This document shows positions 23,174-32,480 of a stretch of DNA of 64,000 nucleotides, piece by piece. The stretch is taken from the NCBI RefSeq assembly GCF_901686465.1, contig NZ_LR594487.1, positions 3,051,773 through 3,115,772 on the forward strand. Reading direction: 5' to 3'. The notes beneath the pieces were generated by a model that saw only the letters and a program-made list of their open reading frames with translations, had not been told where the DNA came from and searched no databases. The position numbers and the translations under genes were made by a program. Every line of letters starts with the position of its first letter. The stretch's first letter is position 1. The DNA is from Halorubrum sp. DM2. GTDB taxonomy: Archaea > Halobacteriota > Halobacteria > Halobacteriales > Haloferacaceae.

Positions 23174-25888
23174 ATGTCCGACCGCATCTCGGTCCTCCTC
23201 GTCGACGACGATCCGGACCTCCTCGCGGTCACGGCCTCGTACCTCGAACGCGAGGCCGACCGGATCGCGATCGAGACCGCGGGGAACGCGGCGACGGGGC
23301 TGGAGGCGCTCGACGAGTTCGACGTCGAGTGCGTGGTCTCCGACTACGAGATGCCCGGCCGAGACGGACTCGAGTTCCTCCAAGCGGTCCGCGAGCGCGA
23401 CCCCGAACTCCCCTTTATCCTCCACACGGGAAGGGGATCCGAGGAGATCGCGAGCGAGGCCATCTCCGCCGGCGTGACCGACTACATCCAGAAGCGCGGC
23501 GGGACCGAGCGGTACGAGCGACTGGCGAACCGGATCGTCGAGGCGGTCGAGAAGCGCCGCGCCGAGCGGGACGCCGACCGGATGCGACGGCAGTTGGCGG
23601 CGATCACCGACCACTCGCGGGACGCAATACTCACCGTCGACGACGACAGCACGGTGCGGTTCGCGAACCCGGCCGTCGAGCGGCTGCTCGGATACGCGCC
23701 CGAGGAGCTCGTCGGCGGACCGCTAACGAGGCTGATGCCGGATCGAATGCGCGACCTCCACGAGGAGGCGATGGCCCGGTACGTCGAGACCGGCGAGTCG
23801 ACGATGGACTGGACCGCGGTCGAGTTCCCGGGCCGACACCGAGACGGCCGCGAGGTTCCCCTCTCCATCTCGTTCGGAGAGTTCGAGCAGGACGGCGAAC
23901 ACAGGTTCGTGGGGATCCTCCGGGACGTGACCGAGCGCGAGCGACACCGCGCGTTCGTCGAGCACTCCAGCGACATCGTCGCGGCGTTAGATGCCAACGG
24001 AACGTTCCAGTACGTGAGCCCGTCCGTCGAGCGGATCTTGGGACACGACCCGGAGGAGATGATAGGCGAGAACGCGTTCTCGTACGTCCATTCCGACGAC
24101 CGGGAGGCCGTCTTCGGGCTGTTCGAAGAGACCCTGGACAGTGAGTCCCCGACGAGCCCGATCGAGTACCGGCTCCGGTGTGCCGACGGCGGCTATCGCT
24201 GGGTCGAGTCCGTCGGGAACAGCCGGCTCGATGACCGCGCCGTCGGGCGGTACGTGGTCAACACCCGCGACGTCTCCGATCGCAAGGAGCGCGAGCGGAC
24301 CCTGGCGCGGCTCCGCGAGTGGACGCGAGAGCTCAACTACGCCCGGACCGCGGAGGAGGCGGCGGAGCTAGCGGTCGACGCGGTCGACGACTTAGTCGAC
24401 GCCGGGCTGAGCGGGATCCACCTGCGCAGCGACGACGGTGACCGGCTCGAACCGGCCGCGCTCGGCGATTCGGTGCCCATGCTGTTCGACGAGCAGCCGA
24501 CCTACGAGCGGAACGCGCCCCCGGAGACGCGGGCCGCCCTCGCGTGGGAGGCGTTCCGCGGGGACGAGTCGGTCGTCATCGACGAGGTCTCGGCGTATGA
24601 GCCGTTATCGGAGGAGACGCCGGCCGAGAGCCTCGTGTTGCGGCCGATCGGCGACCACGGACTGTTCGTCATCTCCGCGCCGACGGCCGACGAGTTCACC
24701 GACACAGATGTCCTCGTCGCGGAGATCCTCTCGGAGCACTTGGAGGCCGCGCTCGACCGCGCGGAGCGGGAGCGGCGGCTGGAGCGGCTCCACGGCGCGA
24801 CCCGGAGGCTCATCCGCGCGGAGTCGCGCGAGGAGATCGCCGAGCGGGCGGTCGAGGCGGCCGAAGACGTGTTGGGATTCTCGGTCGTCACCGTCCGGGT
24901 CCACGACGCGGACGCCGGGGGGCTCGTTCCGGCGGCGGTCTCGACGGCCGCGGCGGAGCTGTTACCCGAACGCGAGACGTTCACGGCCGGCGGCGGGAGC
25001 CTCAACTGGGCGGCGTTCGAGGCGGACGAGGTGCGCGTGTACGACGACATCAGGGAGATGGACGCCCTCGACGCGGACACGCCCCTCCGAAGCCTCATGA
25101 TCCTGCCGATCGGCGAGTTCGGAACCCTCTCGATAGGTGAGACGGAGCCGGGCGTGTTCGACGGGACCGACGAGTTCCTCGCGCGGATCCTCGCGACCGC
25201 GGTGGAGACCGCGTTTCAGGCAGCGGAACGCACCCGCCGGCTACACGAGCGGAGCGCGGAGCTGGAGCGTCAGAACGACCGGTTAACGGAGTTCGCCAGC
25301 GTCGTCTCGCACGATCTTCGGAACCCGCTCAACGTCGCGCAGGGGCGGGTGGAGCTCGCGGCCGACGAGTGCGACTCCGAACACCTCACCGCGGCCGCCG
25401 CGGCTCACGAGCGAATGGAGGCGCTGATCTCCGACCTGCTCACCCTGGCCCGCGAGGGCGAGACGGTCAGCGAGACGGAGACCGTCCGACTCGCCGATGT
25501 CGCCGAAGGGTGTTGGGCGAACGTCGACACGTCGAACGCCGCCCTCGCCGTCGAGACCGAGCTGAGCGTCCGGGCCGACGAGAGCCGACTCAGACAGCTG
25601 TTGGAGAATCTGATGCGTAACGCCGTCGAACACGGGGGCGACGACGTGACCGTCACGGTCGGAACGCTTCCGGACGGATTCTACGTGGCGGATGACGGGC
25701 CGGGAATCCCGGAGGACGAGCGGGAGGCGGTGTTCGACGCCGGCTACTCGACCTCGGAGTCGGGGACCGGGTTCGGGCTCCGGATCGTCGAGCAGGTGGC
25801 CGACGCGCACGGGTGGTCGGTCCGCGTCGCCGAGAGCGAGGCGGGCGGCGCGCGGTTCGAGATCACCGGCGTCGAGTCCGCCGCGTGA
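23174..25888 (+). CDS. Hybrid sensor histidine kinase: receiver-PAS-PAS-GAF-GAF-HisKA-HATPase
   Basis: 904 residues, cytoplasmic. The N-terminal receiver (about 5-125) is intact: acidic pair DDD near 11, phosphoacceptor Asp57 in VVSDYEMPGRDG. Then two PAS domains (about 140-260 and 262-380), two GAF domains (about 395-530 and 540-690), HisKA with His713 in VVSHDLRNPLN, and HATPase with NLMRNAVEHGG, VADDGPGIP and GTGFGLRI. The haloarchaeal order with receiver first means phosphate would enter from another kinase. Sensor ligands unknown. The C-terminal kinase region closely resembles the one at 7801, so the two are paralogues. Confidence 0.92.
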   Translation: MSDRISVLLVDDDPDLLAVTASYLEREADRIAIETAGNAATGLEALDEFDVECVVSDYEMPGRDGLEFLQAVRERDPELPFILHTGRGSEEIASEAISAGVTDYIQKRGGTERYERLANRIVEAVEKRRAERDADRMRRQLAAITDHSRDAILTVDDDSTVRFANPAVERLLGYAPEELVGGPLTRLMPDRMRDLHEEAMARYVETGESTMDWTAVEFPGRHRDGREVPLSISFGEFEQDGEHRFVGILRDVTERERHRAFVEHSSDIVAALDANGTFQYVSPSVERILGHDPEEMIGENAFSYVHSDDREAVFGLFEETLDSESPTSPIEYRLRCADGGYRWVESVGNSRLDDRAVGRYVVNTRDVSDRKERERTLARLREWTRELNYARTAEEAAELAVDAVDDLVDAGLSGIHLRSDDGDRLEPAALGDSVPMLFDEQPTYERNAPPETRAALAWEAFRGDESVVIDEVSAYEPLSEETPAESLVLRPIGDHGLFVISAPTADEFTDTDVLVAEILSEHLEAALDRAERERRLERLHGATRRLIRAESREEIAERAVEAAEDVLGFSVVTVRVHDADAGGLVPAAVSTAAAELLPERETFTAGGGSLNWAAFEADEVRVYDDIREMDALDADTPLRSLMILPIGEFGTLSIGETEPGVFDGTDEFLARILATAVETAFQAAERTRRLHERSAELERQNDRLTEFASVVSHDLRNPLNVAQGRVELAADECDSEHLTAAAAAHERMEALISDLLTLAREGETVSETETVRLADVAEGCWANVDTSNAALAVETELSVRADESRLRQLLENLMRNAVEHGGDDVTVTVGTLPDGFYVADDGPGIPEDEREAVFDAGYSTSESGTGFGLRIVEQVADAHGWSVRVAESEAGGARFEITGVESAA

Positions 25889-25900
25889 ACGGAGAGTCGA

Positions 25901-26668
25901 TCAGTCCCGCGTGACCAGTTCGACCTCGTGGCCGTCCTGGTCCTTCGTGAACGCGTAGTTGTGGTCGCAGGACGCGGGGTCGCGGTAGTCGGGCGCTTCG
26001 CGGGTCAGCAGCGCGTCCCAGGCGTCGTCGAGGTCGTCGACGCGCACCGCGACGTGGCCCCAGCCGTCGCCCATCGTGTACTCGCGGCCGTCGTAGTTGT
26101 ACGTGAGTTCGAGCTTCATCGCCTCCTCCGGGGCGTCCTCGGGCGCGACGAAGTAGTTCGAGAAGGTGTCGGCCTCCCAGCGGCCCGGGACCTCGGTGTA
26201 CTCGAACTTGCGGGTCCAGTAGCCGAGCGCCTCGTCGGCGTCCTCGACGCGGACCATCGTGTGGTCGATACTCCACTTCGCGCCGTGGTCGCGCTTGACG
26301 ATCTCGATCTCGTGACCGTCGGGGTCCTTCACGAACGCGTAGCGGTTCCCGCAGGACTCGGGGTCGCGGTAGTCGTCGACGCCCTCCTCGATCAGCCCGT
26401 CGTACGACTCCTGAAGCGCGTCCTCGGGGACGCGGACCGCGATGTGGCCCCACGCGTCGCCGATCTCGTAGCTGCGGCCGTCGTGGTTGTACGTGAGCTC
26501 CAAGAGCGCGCCGTCCTCGTGGACGTCCTCGGGACCGAGGAAGACGTTGGTGAACGTGTCGGCCTCCCAGCGGCCCTTCTCCTCGTAGTTCAGGTGCGTC
26601 TGGTACCAGTCGAGGCTCTCCTCTAAGTCCTCGACGCGGATCATCACGTGGTCGAAGGTTCCGTCCAT
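25901..26668 (-). CDS. Two-domain VOC protein, glyoxalase I type
   Basis: 255 residues made of two similar VOC units (about 1-125 and 135-255). Each has an N-terminal His strand (FDHVMIRVEDLEESLDWY; IDHTMVRVEDADEALGYW), the glyoxalase I signature LELTYN.DGR.Y..GD.WGH.AVRV with Glu and His metal ligands, and a terminal GHE(I/V)E(I/L)V. All four expected ligands are visible in both halves, so both sites may be active. This is the fused form of lactoylglutathione lyase. Haloarchaea use gamma-glutamylcysteine instead of glutathione, so the thiol cofactor is uncertain. Start ATG 26668 immediately precedes the first domain. Convergent with the kinase at 23174. Confidence 0.85.
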   Translation of the reverse strand: MDGTFDHVMIRVEDLEESLDWYQTHLNYEEKGRWEADTFTNVFLGPEDVHEDGALLELTYNHDGRSYEIGDAWGHIAVRVPEDALQESYDGLIEEGVDDYRDPESCGNRYAFVKDPDGHEIEIVKRDHGAKWSIDHTMVRVEDADEALGYWTRKFEYTEVPGRWEADTFSNYFVAPEDAPEEAMKLELTYNYDGREYTMGDGWGHVAVRVDDLDDAWDALLTREAPDYRDPASCDHNYAFTKDQDGHEVELVTRD

Positions 26669-26851
26669 ACGCGACAGATTGGTCGCTCGAGTCAAAAGCG
26701 TACTGAAGCCCGAACCCGGCGCGGGACGTGGCGGCGGCTCGGCCGAGCAAATCACGGACTTCGTCGAGTTTTATTAACACTCCACGGCGTGGATAGATAC
26801 CGTTCGACGACTCATTCCTCGTGTTCGTCGCCGTCGGCGACGGACGCGTTC

Positions 26852-27808
26852 ATGCCAAACGAACCGACCAGCCCGTCGACGCCAGACGGCACGGCAGAGC
26901 AGCATCGTTCGGTACCGACCACCCGCGCGCTCCGCGGGGTCGCCGCGTTCGCGGCGGGCGCGCCGTTCACGGCGGTCGTCGCCGCCGTCGAGGTCGCCGT
27001 CGCGACGGCGGCGCTCGGCGTTCCACGGTCGACCGCGCCGGTCGCGGTGGGACTCGTCGCGTTCGCGGTGTACGCCGCGGACCACGTCGCCGACGCCGAG
27101 GGCGACGTGGGTTCGACGCCCTCGCGGGCGCGAATCGCCCTCCGCTACGGCGATCAACTGATGACGGCCGCCGCCGTGAGCTACGGGGTCGCGCTCGCGC
27201 TCGCGGTCCGCGCCGGCCCCGCGGCGCTCGCGCTCGTCTGCGTTCCGGGCGCGGTGTGGATCGGCTACGCCTCCGACTGGCTGCCGGCCCTCGGCGACCT
27301 GGCCGCGCCGCTCGGGGAGATATCCGTCCCGCGGCTGAAAGACGTCTTCCTCCTCAACTCCGCGGCGGTCGCGCTCGCGTGGGCGGTCGCCGTCGTCGCC
27401 GCCCCGCTCGCGTTTGGCGGCGTGGCGATCGAGGCCGTCGGAACGCCGACGGTCGCGCTACTCCTCGCCTACGTCGCGGTCCGGTCGTTCGTCGACGTCG
27501 AGATACCGAACGTGCGGGATATCGCCGCCGACGCCGACCGCGGCGTGTCGACGCTCCCCGTCGTCTGCGGCGTCGCGAGGACGCGTCACGTGCTGCTCGG
27601 CGTCGACGCGGTCGCCGCCGGACTGCTGGCGGCCCTCGCCGCGACCGGGACCGCGTCGCGGCCGGCCCTCGTCGCGCTCGCCGCGGGCCTCGCCGTCTCG
27701 GTGGCCGTCACCGCGCTGGCCGACCGACTTGACGGGGCGACGCTCGGCGTCGCGCCGGACAGTAGCTACCTCGTCGCGGGCACCGTTCTCCTCGTACTCG
27801 GCTGGTGA
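26852..27808 (+). CDS. UbiA-family prenyltransferase-like membrane protein
   Basis: 318 residues with about eight or nine hydrophobic helices. The two aspartate-rich motifs are recognisable: first YAADHVADAEGD (about residue 75; the usual NDxxDxxxD is altered), second VEIPNVRDIAADADRGVSTLPV near 220, which matches the DxRDxxxDxxxG motif binding prenyl diphosphate via Mg. Such enzymes attach isoprenoid chains to aromatic or glycerol acceptors; MenD is 34 kb away, so a quinone role is only a guess. ATG 26852 is chosen as the first ATG before the first helix, but the TATA-like ttattaac is ~75 bases upstream, so a leader or a slightly longer N-terminus is possible. Confidence 0.75.
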   Translation: MPNEPTSPSTPDGTAEQHRSVPTTRALRGVAAFAAGAPFTAVVAAVEVAVATAALGVPRSTAPVAVGLVAFAVYAADHVADAEGDVGSTPSRARIALRYGDQLMTAAAVSYGVALALAVRAGPAALALVCVPGAVWIGYASDWLPALGDLAAPLGEISVPRLKDVFLLNSAAVALAWAVAVVAAPLAFGGVAIEAVGTPTVALLLAYVAVRSFVDVEIPNVRDIAADADRGVSTLPVVCGVARTRHVLLGVDAVAAGLLAALAATGTASRPALVALAAGLAVSVAVTALADRLDGATLGVAPDSSYLVAGTVLLVLGW

Positions 27809-27850
27809 GCGCCGCGCACCCGGTTTCGCGGGCGCGTCACCCGATTTTTG

Positions 27851-27882
27851 GTCGAAATAATTCGACCCGATGAGTTATAAAT
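27851..27882 (+). promoter_or_regulatory. Promoter with perfect inverted repeat upstream of 7TM kinase
   Basis: GTCGAA-ATAA-TTCGAC at 27851-27866 is a perfect 6-base inverted repeat with a 4-base spacer, placed just before TATA ttataaat (27875-27882). The TATA lies about 26 bases before ATG 27904. The position suits an operator; alternatively the palindrome could serve the 3' end of the UbiA-type gene. Confidence 0.55.
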
Positions 27883-27903
27883 CCAATAACCGTGGGACAC
27901 GAC

Positions 27904-29679
27904 ATGACAGCGTTGAGCCCCCTCTCAATCGCGCTCCTCGTCGCCGTGACGGTCGGGCTGGCGGCGGCGATCCTCGCGTGGCGGGAGCGGCCGGAACCGG
28001 GCGCGACGTGGCTCGCCGTCCTCCTCGCGGGACAGGTCTGGTGGGCGACGTTCCTCGTCTTCGAACTCGAGGCGGCGACGCTCCCCGGGAAGGCGCTGTG
28101 GTACGACGTCCAGTGGGTCGGGGTCGTCGCGATTCCGGTCGGGTGGCTCTTCTTCGCGCTGGCGTACACCGGATACGACCGGTACGTGACACCCTTCTCC
28201 GTCTCGCTCGTGTCCGTCATCCCCGTCGCCACGGTCGCGGTCGCCGCCGCCGGCGATCCCGGGAACCTCCTCGCCGTCGACCGGGCCGTGCGCGAGACCG
28301 CCGTCGGGACGTTCCTCGACGTCGCCCCCGGACCGCTGTACTACGTCATCGCGGGCTACACCTACCTCCTCGGCGCGGTCGGGTCGGTCCCCCTGTTTCA
28401 GCTGATCCGCGACGACGCCCGGCCGTTCCGGGGACAGAGCGCGGCGCTTCTGATCGGCACCGCCGCGCCGTGGGCCGGCAGTGTCGCGTACCTCACCGGG
28501 GCGATCCCGATCCCGGGACTCGACCCCACGCCGATCGTGTTCGCGGTCTCGGGGGTGACGTACCTCTTCGCGCTGTCGCGGTTCCGCCTGCTGACGCTCG
28601 CGCCGGCCCCGCGCCGCCGCGCGCGCCAGCTCGTCTTCGAGCAGCTCCACGACCCCGTGTTCGTCGTCGGCACTGAGGACCTGCTGGTCGATCTGAACGA
28701 GAGCGCCTCCGAGACGTTCGGCATCGACCGCCAGGCGGCGATCGGCGAGCGAGCGGGCGCGGTCGTTCCCCGATACGACGCGGTGCGCGAACTCGACGAC
28801 GACCGGGGGTCGCCGCGACCGATATCGTTAGTCGGACGCGACGGGCAGCGGCCGTACGAGGTGACGGTCAGGGGCGTGGTCGACGACCACGACCGCACCA
28901 CCGCCAGAGTGATCGCCTTCCACGATGTCGGGGCGTACCTCGGTCAGCAGCAGCGGCTCAACGTCCTCAACCGAGTGTTCCGCCACGACGTGCGGACGGA
29001 GACCAACCTCATCTTGGGGTACGCCGAGCAGTTACGGGCGAACCCGACCGACGAGCGCGCACTCTCGATCATCGAGGAGAGCGCGGGGCGGATGCTCGAA
29101 CTCAGCGAGCGCACCCGGACCGCCGGGAAGCTGTTCGACCCGACCGAGGAGGGGAAGTCGGGGCCGCTTCCGGACGTCGTCGACGAAGTCGTCGCGGACG
29201 CGCGGAGCCTCGACCCCGACGCCCGGGTCGAGACCGGTCGGATCCCGGACGTCACCGTCCCATTGGTGTTGCGTGTCGTCTTGGAGAACCTCTGTTCGAA
29301 CGCGGTCCGACACAACGACGCGGAGACGCCGTGGGTGCGGATCGACGCGGCGGTCGCGGACGGGTGGGTCGAGGTCACCGTCGCCGACGACGGCCCCGGT
29401 ATCGACCCGGCCGAGTACGACGTGTTGGACCGCGGAACCGAGACGCCGCTCCGGCACGGCAGCGGGATCGGCCTGTGGATCGTCAAGTGGGGCGTCGACC
29501 ACCTCGGCGGCCGGATATCGTTCGCCGAGCGCGAGCCGCGGGGGACGACGGTGACGGTGTCTGTTCCAGTCGATCGGTCGGGAGCGGGCGGGAGCGACCG
29601 CGGGGAGCGAATCGCCGGATGCGACCGGACGGACGACGAATCGGGTGCGGCGGAATCGCCGTCGAACGAGGGTCGATAG
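27904..29679 (+). CDS. Membrane sensor histidine kinase with 7TM-type N-terminal domain
   Basis: 591 residues. About seven hydrophobic helices fill residues 8-235, the arrangement of the histidine-kinase N-terminal 7TM domain. A PAS domain follows (about 245-350), then a HisKA-like segment with His361 in VFRHDVRTE and HATPase with NLCSNAVRHND, VADDGPGID and GSGIGLWI. It probably senses a membrane or extracellular cue. ATG 27904 is preferred over GTG 27892 because of the TATA spacing. No response regulator is adjacent. A hydrophilic tail after residue 560 is of low complexity. Confidence 0.9.
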   Translation: MTALSPLSIALLVAVTVGLAAAILAWRERPEPGATWLAVLLAGQVWWATFLVFELEAATLPGKALWYDVQWVGVVAIPVGWLFFALAYTGYDRYVTPFSVSLVSVIPVATVAVAAAGDPGNLLAVDRAVRETAVGTFLDVAPGPLYYVIAGYTYLLGAVGSVPLFQLIRDDARPFRGQSAALLIGTAAPWAGSVAYLTGAIPIPGLDPTPIVFAVSGVTYLFALSRFRLLTLAPAPRRRARQLVFEQLHDPVFVVGTEDLLVDLNESASETFGIDRQAAIGERAGAVVPRYDAVRELDDDRGSPRPISLVGRDGQRPYEVTVRGVVDDHDRTTARVIAFHDVGAYLGQQQRLNVLNRVFRHDVRTETNLILGYAEQLRANPTDERALSIIEESAGRMLELSERTRTAGKLFDPTEEGKSGPLPDVVDEVVADARSLDPDARVETGRIPDVTVPLVLRVVLENLCSNAVRHNDAETPWVRIDAAVADGWVEVTVADDGPGIDPAEYDVLDRGTETPLRHGSGIGLWIVKWGVDHLGGRISFAEREPRGTTVTVSVPVDRSGAGGSDRGERIAGCDRTDDESGAAESPSNEGR

Positions 29680-29709
29680 GCACTTGCCGCCGGAAGGCGA
29701 CCTCGTCGT

Positions 29710-30150
29710 ATGGACGCTACGGCCACAACGTATCTCCCGTACGCGCTGCTCGCGATGGGCGCGTACGCGCTGGTCTCCCCGCTGATGCGCGTCGCCACCA
29801 CCGGACCGAACGCGATCCCGAGCGACGTCGCCGTCGTCGTCTCGAACTCGCTGCTGATCGTGATGGCCGTCGGCGTGATCGCCTACACCGGACAGGGGTT
29901 CACGACGCACCTCGCCTCGCCGAAGCTGCCGCACGTGCTCGCCGCGGGCTTTTTCCTCGGCGTCGGGATCCTCGCCTTGTACCGGTCGCTCTCCTTGGGT
30001 CCCGTGAGCGTCGTGACGCCCATCTTCGCGATGTTCCTCGTCTTCTCGTCGGTGATCGGCTTCCTCTTCTTGGGCGAGTCGTTCACCCTTCGGAAGGGGC
30101 TCGGCATCGTCTTCGCCGCCGCCTCCGTCTATCTGGTCTCCGGAGCATAG
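29710..30150 (+). CDS. EamA/DMT family transporter, single-repeat form
   Basis: 146 residues with five hydrophobic helices, i.e. one EamA repeat instead of two. Recognisable end: 'LYRSLSLGPVSVVTPIFAMFLVFSSVIGFLFLGESFTLRKGLGIVFAAASVYLV', the classic repeat with the GES motif. Short members act as dimers of drug/metabolite transporters; substrate unknown. Follows the 7TM kinase by 30 bases in the same direction. Confidence 0.85.
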   Translation: MDATATTYLPYALLAMGAYALVSPLMRVATTGPNAIPSDVAVVVSNSLLIVMAVGVIAYTGQGFTTHLASPKLPHVLAAGFFLGVGILALYRSLSLGPVSVVTPIFAMFLVFSSVIGFLFLGESFTLRKGLGIVFAAASVYLVSGA

Positions 30151-30246
30151 CAGCGACCCGACCGCGCCGCCCCCTTCCTCGATCCGGAACCGCCTGCCGC
30201 GTGACGAAACCCCTTTAGTTGCCAGCGGAAAAGGAGCGCACCCGCC

Positions 30247-31827
30247 GTGTCTCGCCTGTCGAACCTCCCGAACCCCTTCCGCGCGCTCATCCTCTACATC
30301 GGGTTCGCCCTCGCTCGGGTCGGCCTGATCGACCGCCACCGCGTGGTCCGGACCACGGACCTCGCGTGGCCGCGGATCGTCACGGGGATCGCGCGGATGT
30401 CGAAGAACGCGGTCGACGTCGCGATGGTCGGCGTCGCGGTCGGCACGAGCGCCGTCGCCGGCGTCGGGTTCGCGGGCCCCTACTGGGGGCTCGCGTTCGC
30501 GTTCGGCGGCGGCGTCGCCGGCGGCACCATCGCCTTAGTCTCCCAGCGGTTCAGCGCCGAGGCGTTCGTCGAACTCGGCGACGCCGTCCGGTCGAGCGTC
30601 CTCCTCGCGGTCGCGATCACCGTCCCGGTCAGCGCGGCGTTCTGGGCGTACGCCCCGGCGTTCATCGACGTGCTGAGCAGCAACGAGCGGGCGATCGCCT
30701 ACGGCGCGGACTACCTCCGGGTGGTCGGACTCGGCGTCCCGTTCGCCGCGCTCAACCTCGTCGGCAGCCGCGTGCTGGTCGGCTGCGACGACGCCTACAC
30801 CGCGATGCAGGTGCGGGCGGGCGGCGCGGTCGCCAACATCGTCCTCAGCGCGCTGTTCATCTTCGGCTTCGGCTGGGGCGTCGAGGGGGCCGCGATCGGT
30901 ACCGTCCTCTCGAACGTCCTCGCTGTCGGAGGGTTCACCGTCGGGCTCGTCCGCGGCAGCGCCCCGCTGATCGGGGAGTTCCCGGTCGCGATCGACCCGA
31001 CCGGCTCGTATCTGAACCCCGACATGCTCCGCGACCTCGTCGAGATCGGCGTCCCCGTCGGCGCGCGCAACCTCGTGTGGACGGCCGCGGAGTTCCCCAT
31101 GCTCGCCATCCTCGACGTGTTCGGCGAGAACACCGTGGCCGCGTTCGTCATCGCCCGCCGCATCTGGGGGATCATGAACACCCCCGGCTGGGGGTTCGGC
31201 CTCGCCTCCTCCAGTTTGGTCGGGCAGGAGCTCGGCGTCGAGCGCCCCGACGAGGCGGAGGCGTACGCCCGCGACATCATTCGCTTCTCGGTCGCGACGT
31301 ACGCCGTCTCCGCGGTGCTGATCGCCGTCTTCGCGACCCAAATCGTCTCGCTGTTCGCTCAATCGCCGAACAGCCCGGAGATACCGATCGCTGTGAACCT
31401 CGTGTACGCGGCCTGTGCCGCGGTGATCTTTCAGGGTGTCTCCGGCGGCGCGGCCGGCCCGCTCGACGCCGCCGGCGACACGAAGATACCGTTCGCCAGC
31501 CAGTTCCTCGGCATGTTCTGCGTGTCGATCCCGCTCGCGTACGTCGGCGCGCACGACGCGACGCCGGCGATAACGGTGCCCGAAACCCTCGCGATCCCGG
31601 CGGTGGAGGTCCCGCTCGTCGGGGTCACGATTCAGGCGGCCGAGGTCCCGTTCGTCGGGTTCACGATCCCGGAGGTCGCGCTCCCCGCGATCGGCCTGTG
31701 GGGCCTGTATCTCGCGTTCATGGCCGAGACGACGATCCCGGCGCTGATCAACTACCTGCGGTTCCGCTCGGGGAAGTGGAAGAAAATAAGCGAGGCGTAC
31801 CGCCCCGAGGCGACCGCGGACGACTGA
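30247..31827 (+). CDS. MATE family multi-antimicrobial/efflux transporter
   Basis: 526 residues, GTG start. The N-terminal half has 'IARMSKNAVDVAMVGVAVGTSAVAGVGFAG' near 48 and the pseudo-repeat starts near 255 ('LVEIGVPVGARNLVWTAAEFPMLAILD'), as in 12-helix MATE proteins that expel drugs using Na+ or H+. Odd: between the last helices (about residues 440-480) there is a loop of repeated hydrophobic-proline units (VPLVGVTI, VPFVGFTI, then VALPAIGL), which makes the protein longer than the usual ~450 residues. Confidence 0.88.
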   Translation: MSRLSNLPNPFRALILYIGFALARVGLIDRHRVVRTTDLAWPRIVTGIARMSKNAVDVAMVGVAVGTSAVAGVGFAGPYWGLAFAFGGGVAGGTIALVSQRFSAEAFVELGDAVRSSVLLAVAITVPVSAAFWAYAPAFIDVLSSNERAIAYGADYLRVVGLGVPFAALNLVGSRVLVGCDDAYTAMQVRAGGAVANIVLSALFIFGFGWGVEGAAIGTVLSNVLAVGGFTVGLVRGSAPLIGEFPVAIDPTGSYLNPDMLRDLVEIGVPVGARNLVWTAAEFPMLAILDVFGENTVAAFVIARRIWGIMNTPGWGFGLASSSLVGQELGVERPDEAEAYARDIIRFSVATYAVSAVLIAVFATQIVSLFAQSPNSPEIPIAVNLVYAACAAVIFQGVSGGAAGPLDAAGDTKIPFASQFLGMFCVSIPLAYVGAHDATPAITVPETLAIPAVEVPLVGVTIQAAEVPFVGFTIPEVALPAIGLWGLYLAFMAETTIPALINYLRFRSGKWKKISEAYRPEATADD

Positions 31828-31856
31828 GGCGAGGCGACCGATCGCGTCGCGGTGCG

Positions 31857-32450
31857 CTACGCAAACGTCAGCGTCTCGTCCGTGATCTCGATATCGCTGG
31901 GATCGCCGTTGAATATCCCGTACTCACCGGAGATTCCGATTCGTTCGCGGTAGAGGATCGACCCCGACGGCTCGTGTATCATCTGGAGTCGTATCCGGTC
32001 ATCATCAGGGTAGTTGCCGTCGTCGCCGGCCAGTCGACACGCCACGTTGATGTCGGAGCAGGCGACGTCGTCCGGGATCGTGTCGTTGTTCTGGTTGTTG
32101 TGAACGATCGTTAGTTCAACCCGTTCGCCCGGTCGGAGCGACCTGTCGAGCGTGCCGGTGACCCGCTGATCCCCGTGGTCGAGGTGGACCACGATCTCGT
32201 CGGCGTCCACGGTTTCGCCCCCCTCGTTTGTGAGCCCGAGTTCCCAGCGGAACTTGTTGTAGTCCGGCTTCGAGGCGGGTTCCTCATCGAAGGTCAACTC
32301 AAGAGCGGCGAAAGTCGGCTTCTCGCCGAGGTCGTTTGCGACGCTGAGCGCGAACGCACCGACAACTGCCGCGAGAATAACCGTGATTGCGACGATCAGA
32401 ACTACACCGACGGTCGGCGTAACGGCACGTTCGTCTTCCGGCACCTCCAT
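31857..32450 (-). CDS. Archaeal type IV pilin-like protein
   Basis: 197 residues with a class III signal: MEVPEDERA, predicted PibD cleavage after Ala9, then VTPTVGVVLIVAITVILAAVVGAFALS. The rest is a beta-rich extracellular domain with two Cys (about 137 and 143). A TATA box (tatttaaa on the minus strand, 32473-32480) lies 27 bases upstream of ATG 32450, favouring that start over the ATG three codons earlier. Similar in layout to the protein at 15412. Lies alone, convergent with the MATE gene. Confidence 0.85.
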   Translation of the reverse strand: MEVPEDERAVTPTVGVVLIVAITVILAAVVGAFALSVANDLGEKPTFAALELTFDEEPASKPDYNKFRWELGLTNEGGETVDADEIVVHLDHGDQRVTGTLDRSLRPGERVELTIVHNNQNNDTIPDDVACSDINVACRLAGDDGNYPDDDRIRLQMIHEPSGSILYRERIGISGEYGIFNGDPSDIEITDETLTFA

Positions 32451-32472
32451 TTGTAGCATGCTTATGTCACGG

Positions 32473-32480
32473 TTTAAATA
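32473..32480 (-). promoter_or_regulatory. TATA box of the pilin-like gene
   Basis: Plus-strand tttaaata, read on the minus strand as tatttaaa, centred 27 bases from ATG 32450. Confidence 0.6.
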
